This document shows, one piece after another, positions 11,299 through 22,989 of a stretch of DNA of 64,000 bases. This DNA is from Breviolum minutum Mf 1.05b.01. Taxonomy: Eukaryota > Sar > Dinophyceae > Suessiales > Symbiodiniaceae. Under the pieces are notes generated by a model that did not search any database, had not been told where the DNA came from, and was given only the letters and a program-made list of their open reading frames with translations. Each line of letters opens with the position of its first letter. Positions within the stretch are counted from its first letter, which is position 1. The translations under genes were made by a program, and so were the position numbers. The stretch is taken from the NCBI GenBank assembly GCA_000507305.1, contig DF239223.1, positions 202,606 through 266,605 of the forward strand. Reading direction: 5' to 3'.

Positions 11299-11916
11299 CA
11301 TTTGTGTGTGTATGCTTCCACTTTCGTCGCCAAGTTCCGTGAGGAGTAAAACACTAAAGCCTAGGACCCCATGGGGCAATAATGATAAACGTAACAACGA
11401 AAAACAATTTTGGCAGGAGTGCAAAAAAGAGAGAGAGAAAAAAAAAAAAAAAGAGACAGAGGGAGAGAAAAAAATTGTCAACTCTGTAGTACACATTCGC
11501 TGTACTTTCCTCCACGCGGTCTCATGTTCGCTTTTTCGTAACAATGCGTCATCTCATTAGTCTCATTGAATTCGTTTTGCTTCTTTTCTTCAATCCGTTC
11601 CTTTCTCTTGGCTTTTTATTGCCTCTTTCATTTGTTCGTTTCTGCTCATCCTTTTTCCGCTGCCTCTTTTTTTTGCTGCTGGCAACACATGAGTAAAACG
11701 TAGGAAACCGCTGCCCATGGAAAGACTAACCTGTTCCATTTAAAGTTGAAAACGCATATGACTCAAGAGACCTACAAAGTACCACGCTTGATTTCTCATT
11801 GCTACTGGACAGAAGGTGCTTGCATGCACCATGTAAACCATGTAAACCTATGGTCTTTGCGGGAAATAATTCCCACTTTTCCGTCACCAAGCATGGATAG
11901 TTTTGTTTTTGACCAG

Positions 11917-12060
11917 CTATGGCTCCCTAAATGCCATGCCACCATGCCTGCACAAATATCGCAGTCGCCAGCTATCTGGACCCCTGACAAAGTCTTGGGC
12001 GTAGTTGGCAAATTCCACCCAATGGTTGTCCAGCCTCACAATCAAAAAATGGGACAACGA
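11917..12060 (-). CDS. candidate terminal exon
   Basis: The minus strand encodes a segment rich in aromatic and basic residues (LDNHWVEFANYAQDFVRG, then SWRLRYLCRHGGMAFREP) ending in a stop at 11917. Composition is protein-like. A plus-strand frame of 201 codons overlaps it but has poorer composition. It may be the end of the gene whose fragments lie at 12710-13905. Confidence 0.3.
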   Translation of the reverse strand, partial: SLSHFLIVRLDNHWVEFANYAQDFVRGPDSWRLRYLCRHGGMAFREP

Positions 12061-12708
12061 CCAATGGGACCAACAGCAAAAAACCGTCATGAAGCGTCCA
12101 TGCAATCAAATAGAAAGCAACCATGCAATCAAATAGAATCGATCGATACTATTTATGTAACCGTTCAAAGGAAATTCTGTCGAAACTCAATTCTAAGACC
12201 ACCTGGTCCTCAATACTCGTCCTGCCTCTCTTCACCATGGTCTTTTCTGACATCCATTAGCACCAATGCAAGCTGTCTGCAGGATGCTAACCCTAAGGTG
12301 GGCGTGGAGGTCACACTACGAGTCCAAGCATTGAAACACACATCACAGTGAGGACTAACTAACAAGATCTATATAATGTCTATATCATATTAAGATCTTT
12401 CACCCTACAACTCTTCTACAGAAGTCACTCTGAAAGACGAAAATATGGAAAATTCCAGCATGTGCATGCGATCCGGAAACAGAGTTCGAAAGCCCAAGCT
12501 GCGCAGAAAGTACTCTGAAGGCTTTGGCGGTGGGTCAACGTGGATCATGATGTCAAAAATGCCTGGTGAATTAATGGGTCAAACATTTTCTTGGAAAACG
12601 AGCCAGTCTGGCCGGGGGCACAGTCAAGAAATGCATTGCACCAGCACGGGAAAGGAAATTTGCCAAAATCTAAATCTGTCTATTCCAAATCTTAGCGAAG
12701 CTTGAAGG

Positions 12709-13905
12709 CATTAAGGCCATTCGCACGAAGAGTCCTGATTCCCATTCCGTTGTCTGCATTTTGCCAGCTGGGCCTCTGCCACTCTTGCCCCACTCGTCCG
12801 CGGCGCTGACGATATGCAACCTTCGGGCACAGTTGTTGCACCACATCCCATGCTTTGCATCACCCGACACCCCACCGAAGCCAGAAGTAGAGTGCATGGC
12901 CTTGCTTGCTGCAAAAGCTCATCTGGCACAAGCTTCTGCATCTCTGTCAGCAAATTCTGTTTCCGATCAGTGAAGATGGCAATGCTTCGCCTCCAAATCG
13001 ATTAAATACAACGATATACAACGGCTACACCACAAGGACCAGCAAGGACACCACAGGCCCACTCAAGATGAAGCAAACATAAGATCATCAGTAACCTCAG
13101 CAGCTAATTCAATCCTAGCTGCCGTTGCACCAAATGCTGCGCTATGACTTGTGCTGCAGCAGCAAGGCTCTCGGGCACTAGCTTCAGCTGCTCATGAGCC
13201 TATGTCAGTCAGAACAAGTCACAAGTCAGGCAATCTTTGCCAACATATTTGGGCGTATCACCCAACATCCGAACACTTTCTTGTCCTACTCTTCCCATGG
13301 ATTCTGCAATTTGTACTGCTACTGTCACTGCCAGGTGGCTCCATGTAAGGCATTGGCGGTCTGCCTTAAATGTGGCAGCACAAAAAAAGTCATACCAAAC
13401 GCAGGAAAAAGAAGTAGCATTCAGAACAGCCCTGAGCCAACCTGGAAAATACAAGCAAATACTACTTAGTAAGGGGCCAAAAACGTCCTGGTTTTTTGTG
13501 GGAGTAACATTTGATGATAAACTAAAATTAGAACAAAGATGTGAACATCAAACCACTGCCAAGCATGAATTTTCCACCTCAAGGTTTTTCATGAGGAACC
13601 AAACAGCAAAACAAAAAACCAGGCATCTGTCAGTGATATTTAAAAACATTAGGAACATACTGTGATCTATATCGAATAATTCTATAGCAGTGCGATGCAT
13701 ACTGATGTACTCGCAGTTGCAGAGAACAACAAAGAACAACTCCCCTCTCCACTCCTTGGCATGAAGAAATTCACCCAGTTTTTGACAATGTCATCACCTG
13801 TCCAAGCGGCAGGCGTGCCGGCGATGCCGTGAGGGCAGCTTCCATCGCTTGTAGCGTGGGACCCACAGCAGGCTCTCGGTGCCACAGAATCGTGGGACCC
13901 CAGCG
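12709..13905 (-). CDS. candidate exon cluster of a helical protein
   Basis: Several minus-strand segments look coding: 13905-13803 (PTILWHREPAVGPTLQAME, closing at a CAG/GTGATG donor), about 13340-13260 (LTWSHLAVTVAVQIAESMG), about 13200-13110 (AHEQLKLVPESLAAAAQVI), about 12950-12875 (LTEMQKLVPDELLQQARPC) and 12860-12709 (QQLCPKVAYRQRRGRVGQEW). The repeated pattern of short amphipathic helices with a leucine-valine-proline turn suggests an alpha-helical repeat protein, perhaps of the OPR/PPR type, but the units are too diverged to name. Junctions were not all resolved. Confidence 0.35.
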
Positions 13906-14594
13906 CCCTCAAACTTCCAACAAAAAAAAGATGAATTGAACGGAAATTGATTGCAAAGGATATCTTTAGATTGCCAAGTTATACTAATAACTAATATGGT
14001 AGTTTTACTATGTTTTACTCATACCTAAATGCAGCAAATATCTTGATTGGCTGTTACAACTGAAGGGCTGTTTGACATTATAAAAGATATAATGCCTGTG
14101 GGGGATAAAGCAGACAATAGCAACATATTCCAACAATGAGCTGCTTGCAGCTATGGATCTTTGACTGGGCATTAGCGAGAGCAGTTGTTTCAGAGCTTCC
14201 TGTTCTTTGGCATCACTGGGCCTCGCGAAAAAATTCAAATCATTCGTGCAGAAAGAGGTGCGAAATGATTTGTTCTAAGTGCAGAAACACCCTGAAACCA
14301 TTGAAAACCCTGAATCGGTGCCAAGCTGCAAGCCCTCAACCACCACTAGAGAAACTGATCTGGCATCTTCCCGTCGTCCTTTGCGCCTTACACAGTGGCA
14401 AAGGCTTACATGTAATCACATGACGTATTGGCAAAGGCATCCAAAACACAAATGACTAAGGATCCAAAACAAGTATATACTACCAAGAGACGTGAAGATT
14501 TGCAGAACCTCATGCGGTGAGCCCGCCAGAGTCCTCAAACAATAGGTTTTCCAAGGTTGACAGTGAATGCTGATGAATGCTGAAGAATTAGTGC

Positions 14595-14813
14595 CCATGG
14601 TTTGCCGCATTTTTAGCACAGAAAAACAGGTGGACATCACTGGTGGGCTCTACCGAGATAATAACCAATATCTCCTTTCCAAGGATCTGTGCCCGAACCT
14701 TTTTGAGGTGCTCTCGAACAAGCTCATCCTTTGATCGTTGGAGACTTTGCAGCCTGGTCGGCACAATGGAGAAGATGCAATGTTGCAGCAGTGCAAGTAC
14801 TCGCTTTGGACCC
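14595..14813 (-). CDS. candidate exon, Leu-rich helical then beta
   Basis: It opens after a CATGCAG acceptor and encodes GPKRVLALLQHCIFSIVPTR, a Lys/Glu-rich helix and GKEILVIISVEPTSDV. The run of helix then hydrophobic strand is protein-like. A second minus frame is also open here, so the frame choice is a judgement. Confidence 0.38.
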
Positions 14814-15080
14814 CTGCATGAGACGATGATGATGAAGAACACGAAGATGGTGGTGGTGGCGGTGGTAGTGGTGTCGGTGTCAAAAATTGCCATGGACCCC
14901 CCAAAGTCATGACCAGAACCTTCCCACCAAAACCTGTTTTTTTCAGAGGGACCCTTTGAAGAAAAGAAAATTCATCTGGCCATATCTGGCCGTTGTTGCA
15001 CCGGTCAGAGCAACTCTTGACACAAATGAGTACACCATAAATGGTTGCCTGTTTGCCACCCAACAATGCTATGGCACGGC

Positions 15081-15704
15081 TCAGAGGTTTATTGCGGGCC
15101 TGACATTTGCATAGGGGCCCAGTAGCAATACCCGCTCATGTGGGGCAGCTTCTGACAGGTGTTGCGCAATAAGCAAAGCCAGGAGTGACAAACGCTCTGC
15201 CTGCTGCGAGGCAATCGGGAGGCCGACAAGTCTGTGCAACAGCGCAAAATCCAATGGCTTGCGACACGTGCTGTTCAAAACGGACCCAGTGCCCAGTGCC
15301 CGAAATTTGCCCAAAAAGCAAATGACATCCAATGACGTCCAATGACCATACATCTCCCATGGCACCCGTGGCATAGCCCCTGTGATCACCATGTCCTGCT
15401 TGGTGGCACTCCTCAGGCAACATTCAGAAGAAGTGCACTCAGTGTATCCCAGTTGTTTGGTTACAAGTTGCAACACTTGCATGGCTAATATCGGCAGTTT
15501 GTGAACCCAAAACATATCATTTTTTCTAGATCCATTCCATGCCCAGATGCACAGCAAACGCTGTAGTGGCCAGCGAGCTGGTGGTGTGCAGCTTCCAGTG
15601 GTTCGGAGATCCAAACCTTTCGAAATGTGATGAGACTTGGTGGTGACTGGGTTGATCCTGGTTGCACATTTGCGGCCGCATTCTCTCCCGTTGTCACATG
15701 ACAT
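15081..15704 (-). CDS. candidate exons of a helical protein
   Basis: A 207-codon frame whose two halves look coding: about 15530-15352 (KLPILAMQVLQLVTKQLGY, ending PRVPWEM at a GTATGG donor) and about 15280-15081 (PLDFALLHRLVGLPIASQQA, then RLSLLALLIAQHLSEAAP). The middle is probably an intron in the same frame. The alternating short helices resemble the fragments at 12709-13905 and 16291-16369, so one long helical-repeat gene could cover 12-16.4 kb. I do not recognise a family. Confidence 0.42.
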   Translation of the reverse strand: MSCDNGRECGRKCATRINPVTTKSHHISKGLDLRTTGSCTPPARWPLQRLLCIWAWNGSRKNDMFWVHKLPILAMQVLQLVTKQLGYTECTSSECCLRSATKQDMVITGAMPRVPWEMYGHWTSLDVICFLGKFRALGTGSVLNSTCRKPLDFALLHRLVGLPIASQQAERLSLLALLIAQHLSEAAPHERVLLLGPYANVRPAINL

Positions 15705-16290
15705 ACTGCGGCATACTGCATCAAATCATACTGCGTGATTTGTGGTGGGATTCGGATGATTGGAAATCGGGATGGTCATATATTGTAATTAATCGCCAAT
15801 GGATGCCAATGGTATGATTACAAATAGCCTGCTTCATATATTTTTAATGTAAACCCGAACGTTTAACGGCGGAAACCATGACTATCCTCAACTTTGCAGC
15901 TAGGGCACTTTTTCTCCATTTCCGTGGCGGTATCCACCTCAACTGCTCAACACGTCTCAACATGAAAGGTCATGCTGGAACAATGTCTGGGGGCAAAAGA
16001 TGTGAAGGGATTTCTCGGGCATAAAAGCAAGCTGCTTTGCGTACTGATCCTCATACCCCGCCCATCCATGATAAACTCGTATATTTGCAGTGCACTGTCT
16101 GAGTGCGCGCATGCATGTCCCTTCCATTGCCTGATCTAATTCAAGACCACTCATGATATCATGATATCAAACGACTTTCTCATATTTCTCGCGTTTCTCG
16201 GAACTATCTCATTGCTATGGCACTGCTTACAATAGCACCTGAGTCCCCCACAGGCGTTCGTCGCCAGGCTGCTTCTGTAGCAGCAGTTAC

Positions 16291-16369
16291 GCGGCAGGGC
16301 ACCGTGTGGCTGCAGAAACGCTGCCAGATCTTTGGCGCGGCCCAGCCTACGAGCAAATGTGGCGACGTA
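16291..16369 (-). CDS. candidate exon, helical-repeat-like
   Basis: A 79-base segment between a CTCAAG acceptor and a GTAACT donor encodes YVATFARRLGRAKDLAAFLQ and continues PHGALP. Its splice signals are good. It may belong with the helical fragments on either side. Confidence 0.38.
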
Positions 16370-17268
16370 CTTGAGCGCAATACTCGTTTCGTGATGGTTT
16401 TAACATGTTTTAACTTCATGAAGCATCAAAGTACAAAATGTATCAAAATGTACCAAGCAATGGTTGATGATTATTATATGATGCATTTTTCGATCAGTTC
16501 CGTGAGGTTCTCCTTCTCTTACCATCTTTTGGAGTGAGGAAAAAAGTAAAACAAACCAGAACTGCTGCCTGCACAGGGTGGAGATGGTCTTGGTGGAATG
16601 GGCTGCAGAGGAGACAGGCCAACCGACATGTCCTGAATCGTTGCATCAGGTATCGCCGTCGATGTTTACAATAAACCTGCTCCGAAAACTTATGCACGTG
16701 TGGCCATGCCAGCCAATGAAAGAGGCTTGGTTAATTCTCATGAATTACCTAGCCTTCCAATACATTCCCTACAAACTCTTGATTGATGTACAAGCTTCAA
16801 CAGCTTCCACATGATGAAGGGTCTAACATCAAGACTTCCAAAACCTCTCACAACAATTGACCAACTTCCGCATCTGTAACTCCCTGTCCAAGCGTCGGGA
16901 CTACTCGATGCCTTGAGTTGGACACTAAGCAATTGGCCTTCTTTCAGGTAATCACTGCACCTCGCTGGAGATGAGGTTCAAAACTCATGACAAATGAGTT
17001 GGCGAAGCACGAGTCCTAATATTAACATATTCTGGACCTTGGACACTGCCGCGAAAATATCTAAGTATCTGATGCAATTTTCAACTAAAGTGATCTAAAG
17101 TGATGAAAATTGCACAAGGAAGTGTGAATGATCGTGAATGCATCGAATCGAAACACATCATGTAAGTGTGGCAAACCTTTCTTGAGCATCGTCATAAAAT
17201 TCAATCAAAAACATGTCTTGCCTTTCGGTGTGCTTTCAACATAGGCCCCTCCCTTCCCATCTCATTAG

Positions 17269-17408
17269 CTAGAAAGCATGGCCACGGTCGTCAAGGCACA
17301 GTGGCACAGCAGTGACATTGAAAAAGGCCTGCAAGTCCTGCAGCAGATGGTTTGACAACGCCCTGATCGTGTCACCCTCGCCAAACCAAGGGAAGCCACA
17401 TCGATAGA
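17269..17408 (-). CDS. terminal exon of an unidentified gene
   Basis: After an ATGAG acceptor (phase 1) the exon encodes YRCGFPWFGEGDTIRALSNH, then LLQDLQAFFNVTAVPLCLDD, and stops with TAG at 17269. Composition is clearly protein-like. A partner exon probably lies at 17540-17700, but three frames are open there. Confidence 0.48.
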
Positions 17409-18656
17409 CTCATTCAATACATCATAGGCTATACAAAGAAGGTGATTTGGCCTTGGCCCATTTAGGATGGACCACTTCAACCACCCGTCTGCACTTATGT
17501 AACTTATAACTTATAACTACATAATATAAATACAGTGACAGTATGCAGTATGGAGGTTTGATTTCTGTGCCTCTGCTGACAGCTGAGCTGCAATTGGAGA
17601 AAGCTCTGGATTCTTTGTCTCCAGACCCGGTCCTCTGGCAAGTGATGGCACTGGTCTTCAAGAGCATCACATCTGGTGTTTTGGTACTCAAGTCTGTTCA
17701 TGTTGCCACAAGTTTGATTGACATGAGCAGTCTAAAAACTAAACATTAAATCAGGCCTGGAGGTGCTTCCCAGAAAAGTCGTAGTGTTGCCCTGGCAGGA
17801 TCCACATGTACCACTTGACCCTGAAGATGTTGAGCCTCACTAGGATCAACGCATACGCGTTAGCTGCTCAACCCGATGAAAACCCAAGCCCAGGTGCTGC
17901 TGCACCGCACAAGCCATGCGGAAGCGGCTCTGCATCCATCCAGTTCCTCCGGCAAGCAACATGATGAACTCCTAAAAATGTTTGAATATGTTAGGTGGGC
18001 AGGATGACTTGATTTGACCATAAATATCCGATACTAATATGAATTCAATTTAGGCTCTGGCCACTATCAATATCTATAGTACATAGTATAAGAGATGCCG
18101 AAGACCGCCAAGATCCTTTACCCAACTTTAGTGGTGGAGGCATGTGGAGGCCACAGCCGCAGACTGGGGAAGCAAATCAAAATCATTCAAAATTTCAAAT
18201 CAACATCAACAGGTGATTTCAAGATGACATATTTGTCAGCCAAGATTCACAGAATCGAGCCGTTCCAGCTTTGGAGACCATTTCATTTCCGAGTCTGGGT
18301 CTTGTGACCATGCTTTCTTTGAGCTAGGCCTCATCCGTCATGATCGATTCAGTTCGATGCATTGGAATTTCGAAAAACAGCTCCAAAAGAATAGAACGCA
18401 ATGTATTGAAGGAAGGCAACAGCCGATGGTTCTGGCAAAAACTAAACAAGCATTCAAAAAAAGGCTAAGAGTGTAACATGTCTTTTCACTGAATGAGATG
18501 ACTTCACGTGCAAGTGTTTCCTGAGCAGCCGACGACTGGCAGTAGAAACCCAAACCTCCTGTTGCAGGCCCAGCTGCTTCTTTCACTTAAAACTGCTTCA
18601 CTGACAAGCACATAGCCACCTTTCGCCACCTCCTGCCCTACTCACAGCAGTCCCTC

Positions 18657-18914
18657 CTATTCTCTCGTATCTACAGAAATGGCTTTCACGGTTCTGCCTT
18701 TGCAACCTGGCTCTACAGCCAGCCGCAACATCAATCGTTCACCCTGGCGATCGATTGAGGGGTTCGAGGGTTCTTCGAGATGTTCTATGTGCACAAACCG
18801 GTGACAAACGGGTATCGCTTGGCAAAACGCGGCAGAAACACCATGGGCAGCACGTGCACATGCACTTTGTCTCCTTGCTGCAACCTTCGGGAACACCGCA
18901 CCAAATATATCCAA
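18657..18914 (-). CDS. candidate exon with stop, uncertain frame
   Basis: Two overlapping minus frames are open and plausible: one reads LQQGDKVHVHVLPMVFLPRF, the other ends HIEHLEEPSNPSIDRQGERL and stops at 18657. Which is used, or whether a splice joins them, was not resolved. Confidence 0.3.
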   Translation of the reverse strand: MDIFGAVFPKVAARRQSACARAAHGVSAAFCQAIPVCHRFVHIEHLEEPSNPSIDRQGERLMLRLAVEPGCKGRTVKAISVDTRE

Positions 18915-19226
18915 ATATCATAGAAAATAGACAGAGAGAGAGGGAGAGATGATCTCCGATGTGTTGATACTCTCAGGCTCACATCCTTCCAACAAGTTGA
19001 TTCAAAACGAGCAACCAACACAACGAATATCATTGAACTAGCAGGCATGAACTCTTTGCATGTAGAGAATCTCCTGGCCCAAAAGCCAGTGTTTCTTGTC
19101 ATTTATTGACATTGTTCTGATGGGCGTTCAGTTGAACATAGTACTAGGGTACCAAATGAGACTCGAACTCTTTCATGCTGATTCATTTCCAATATTGCAT
19201 CATCATCTGGGATAGCTGTGACATAC

Positions 19227-20427
19227 TTGCTCTCTGCTTCTCTCTGCTGTCCAAGTTGTCCAAACATTCAAGGAAAGTACAACTTGCGGATCCCCCTCTT
19301 GTATTGAATACACCTCGAATCCCTTGAATGTGGTGCATCCAGGTAAGATCAAATCCACATCTGCAACTTTCATCCCGAAACGCCCAGGTTTGTGCCTTGA
19401 GGCTCCTGGCACCTCGCCGAGACATGAACTGAAGACATTGGGCTTCAATATGATTCAGCATGAAAACAGGAAAAGGCCTGCTTAAGAATGCCTGTAATTG
19501 GCGAGAGCCGCTGCTCGCCTGAATCAATGAAGTGGGAAGCTTGTATTTTTTTTCAAGTTCCAGCATGCTGCCTCAAGCTTGAATGATTCATGATTGACAC
19601 AGGAGATTATTGCACCAAACAAGCAACACATGTTGCCTTCCACTTGCCAATAGAGTTGCACCAACATCTCATTGTTTGAGATCTCCCTAATCACTCCCAG
19701 CAGGGGCACCTCAATTGCCGAGCAAAGGGTCAAGCTGATGATATTTGTCACTCGGATTAGTTCCTGTCTTATCTGTGCTTCCCTGCAGGGCGTAAAAGCT
19801 GAAGATGCTGAAGTGGGGGCCGCCTCAGCGTTTCGTGGAAGCCACATGAAGCCCCCCGCACTCGAAGCTTCCACCAAAGATACAGTCTGATTAAACCTCA
19901 AGCTGAGAGTATCACAACTGTCCACGGGCATGTCGAGCTTTGGGTCTAGGTCGGAGCCGACCACCCTCACCACAAGGTCTTGGCACTGATGACAAGTTCT
20001 CCAGCTGTCTTCTACATCTTCTACTGGTCTTGTCCAACCCACAGCACCCATCACTATTTGACACTTTCTGCACAAGTTCTTCCATTCAAACCCTTCCATC
20101 CTGCTTCGCAGGTTGTGGTGGTGCTCGCCTGGGGCAAACAAGGCAATATGAACAGCAAAGGCTTTGGCAATTTCGGGATCAGCAAAGATCATCAAAGATC
20201 CATATACCAGTAGCAAGGACTTTCTGGAAGAGAATTTCAAACCATAAACAGCTATGCAACTGAATTTTATCTCACCCACAAGCACAGAATCCTTGAAGGT
20301 CCGTGTTTCTCAACATGTGGCTGCGCTTTCAATGCTGCATCCCAAGGCTCGCCTTGCAAGCCTTGCTGTATGCGATGCTCTGCCTCTGGAAAGGTCGCAC
20401 CAAGTCCTGCCATAAACCTTGGCAAGT
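19227..20427 (-). CDS. unidentified gene, hydrophobic segment and two CxxC pairs
   Basis: Exon 20427-20276 follows a polypyrimidine tract and CTTACAG, encodes LPRFMAGLGATFPEAEHRIQ and closes in phase 0 at a GTGAGA donor. The next exon from 20219 opens with SLLLVYGSLMIFADPEIAKA, a possible membrane or core segment. It then has CRKCQ and CHQCQ about 27 residues apart, which could chelate one zinc as a ribbon. It runs to about 19610. A third exon, 19442-19227, encodes KVADVDLILPGCTTFKGFEV and ends at a GTATGT donor. The junction between exons two and three was not resolved. No family is recognised. Confidence 0.45.
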
Positions 20428-20827
20428 CTGTAAGGACACAACTGGGGCGCCTCATGATGGGGAAAGTGCCTGATTCCTCAGGCACTTTCCAGATTCTCAG
20501 CCATTCCACAGATGTTGCTAAATTGGCACAAGGACTCACAAGGTCTGACAAGACTCAAGGTAATGCTGCCAGCCGGCCAGCAAGAAGACAAACAGCAGTG
20601 CAGCGTGCCAAATCTGCCAGTGGGTCGGCCGTGACTTAGGGACTGACTGGTGAGACCCAATGAGAATTCACGACTCCTTTTCCAACAGAAAGTCCAAAGT
20701 ATTCCCATCTGGCAAGACATGACAACTTTATCTTATCAAACCAATAGATTACAGTAAATTGACAGGCATACGGCATACAAATCATTTTAAGTCGTCCCTT
20801 CCAACCAACCGAGTTGCTACACAAACG

Positions 20828-22330
20828 AATTTCTACAAATCTGATCGCTTCGCACTACTACGCACACCTCTAAGGCGATTGAGAGCGGATTCGATCCCCT
20901 GCCTTTGTTGACGAACGCGTGGCTGCCATGGCTCATGTAGACTTAGCTTCCGAATAAATCATAGAGTATCACTAATAAACTCTGATAGGCGGATAGTGCA
21001 CAGTGTGATTCAATATTGAATTGCACATGCATCACCATGATCATCCAACCCAGGTCTCTGTGAATCATCCGTTGCTCTGCGTATTCCGTATTCTAGCTAT
21101 GGATTCTCAAACCATCTCAAACCTCTGAGACCTGAGCTTGGAAACCAAAACATATCACTCAGGAAGAGCTTGGGAAAAGCATCAGAAATTACATGCACTG
21201 CATATACGATGCAAAATGATATGTGAGCTCTGATGTGGCCACTTAGCAAAACAACGCTACTTCATTGCGCTATTCCTCAAGCAAAAGCTGCGGATTTGGT
21301 GCCACTTTGATGTATTGGAATCATATGGAATCATATCCTACATCTCCTACACCCCTTGAAAGTTAAATGGCACAAGTTTAAAGGATTAAAACCTTGGCCG
21401 TAGAAAGGTACGTTGAATCTGCACCTGCCATAGCATCTTCCAACCTCAGCTTCATAGTGCTGGGTTTTCTTGCAGTAGCCCTAACAAAAGGGGAAGTATG
21501 GGGCACTAGAATCCATTATATATATATATATGTGGGTGTTTCCAAAAATAAGGGTACCCCAAAATGGATGGTTTACAATGGAAAACCCTATTAAAATGGA
21601 TAATTTGGGGGTACCACTATTTTTGGAAACATCCATATACATCAGCCACTATTGCCAGCGGTTTTGGCACTACTCAAATGATGTGTTTTTGCGACAGTGT
21701 TTGAGACACATCTTGAGCGCCCAGCACCGAGCTGCCTGTGTGAGTCCTGGCAATGAAAGGGTTTACACCAGATCGGGTGCCTGAAGCTGTAGTGACTTGA
21801 GCATTACTAACACACTCCTGGGATGTGCTGCAATACCACTATTACAAGATGATAAGCCGAGAAGACAACAATGTGGCACATGCAAAGACAACAAAGACGA
21901 CTTTGCCAAACTAGGAGCCATATCATGCGACGCTCCAATCACTAATTCACCTTCATTCAAAGCACTATCTAATCTAAGGTACATACTGTAACATGTGCAT
22001 CATCATGGAATCTGATTTATGTCCGATCCCCGCAAACATGATATTTAATCTTTAATCAATAATCTCTCGTTGTAATTTAGTCGCATAATCTGAGTTATGC
22101 CACTATCTGAAACAGGGCAGGCACGCAAGGTCTGCGTAGCAGTTGGCAAACTGGGCCTCGGAGGTAGCAACAGCTCTGTCGACTTCAACCTGTATCCTCC
22201 GATATGAATCCCTGTCGCCATCGAATGAAGTGGACCTAAAATTTCACCTACAATTGACCTTTGCAGTAGATGTAGAAGAATGTAGAATACTACATGAATA
22301 CATATGATATGACATGATTTGATATGAGAA
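20828..22330. other. sparse stretch, no gene resolved
   Basis: No exon-like run with splice signals was found on either strand. It contains one copy of a hairpin repeat at 21533-21635 and a weak 73-codon minus frame at 21984-21763. Confidence 0.4.
21533..21635. mobile_element. hairpin repeat (MITE-like), copy 1
   Basis: An imperfect inverted repeat of about 100 bases. The left arm runs gggtgtttccaaaaata... and the right arm ...tatttttggaaacatcc, with gggtacc inside each arm. The centre carries aaaatggatggt and a near-inverted partner. A second copy lies at 25353-25470. Two dispersed copies with matching inverted ends and no coding capacity suggest a small non-autonomous DNA element. Confidence 0.7.
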
Positions 22331-22619
22331 ATGGTAGTTCAACTTGTGGCCCATCATGGTGCATTACAGCATTTTTTGCAGGGTTTTTTGATACCTTTTC
22401 TCCCAGAACCGGCTGAATTCAAAGTATCGCGCAGTGATCTAAGTGTCAACTTTTTGTTTCACTTCTTCAACAATTGGTCGATGCTGTCTGCCAAACTTTG
22501 GGCAAACTCGGTCTACTCTTCATTAAAAATCAGGTTCTCTCACAGAGACCCAGATGTTCCATTGGAAAATTTGGAACCATTGGAACCTTTCCAAACCCAT
22601 CGTTCCGCCCAAAATCTAC

Positions 22620-22731
22620 CCGAAGACATCTCGGATGAGGCGATGAGCATCGTCAAGAACATCTTGGAGCCAAGCCTCAAAGGCCATGTAGTGCGGCCCC
22701 ATTGCCAAATTACATCCCAGATATGATTCAT
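22620..22731 (-). CDS. internal exon of an unidentified gene
   Basis: A clean exon between TTGCAG and a GTAGAT donor encodes ESYLGCNLAMGPHYMAFEAW, then LQDVLDDAHRLIRDVF (phase 1 in, phase 2 out). The sequence is helix-rich and protein-like. A preceding short exon may lie near 22960 after GTTGCAG. A second minus frame across the same bases is also open. No family is recognised. Confidence 0.48.
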
Positions 22732-22989
22732 CTGCAACAGAAGTTAGATGGGAAAGGTTATGTTTGCTTATGGTTAGTATCTTTTGTCCATATCTTTGGC
22801 CACGAGGGAAACATCTTAGTCATACACAGGTGTCAGATCTCTTTGAAATCTTAGGCCATCAAATCCTCTTTACCCGACATATACCTCCATATATGGCTTC
22901 ATGCTCCTTCCAGGGCTCCGTTTAAGTGGAGAAAAATGCAACCCAAGTAGCTTGAAGGCGGCGGTGGACCTGCAACAAAAAGCCATCGT

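Noticed and set aside
11746-12351. 201-codon plus-strand ORF
   Set aside because: Met/His/Pro/Ser-rich with no domain; a minus-strand segment in the same place has better composition.
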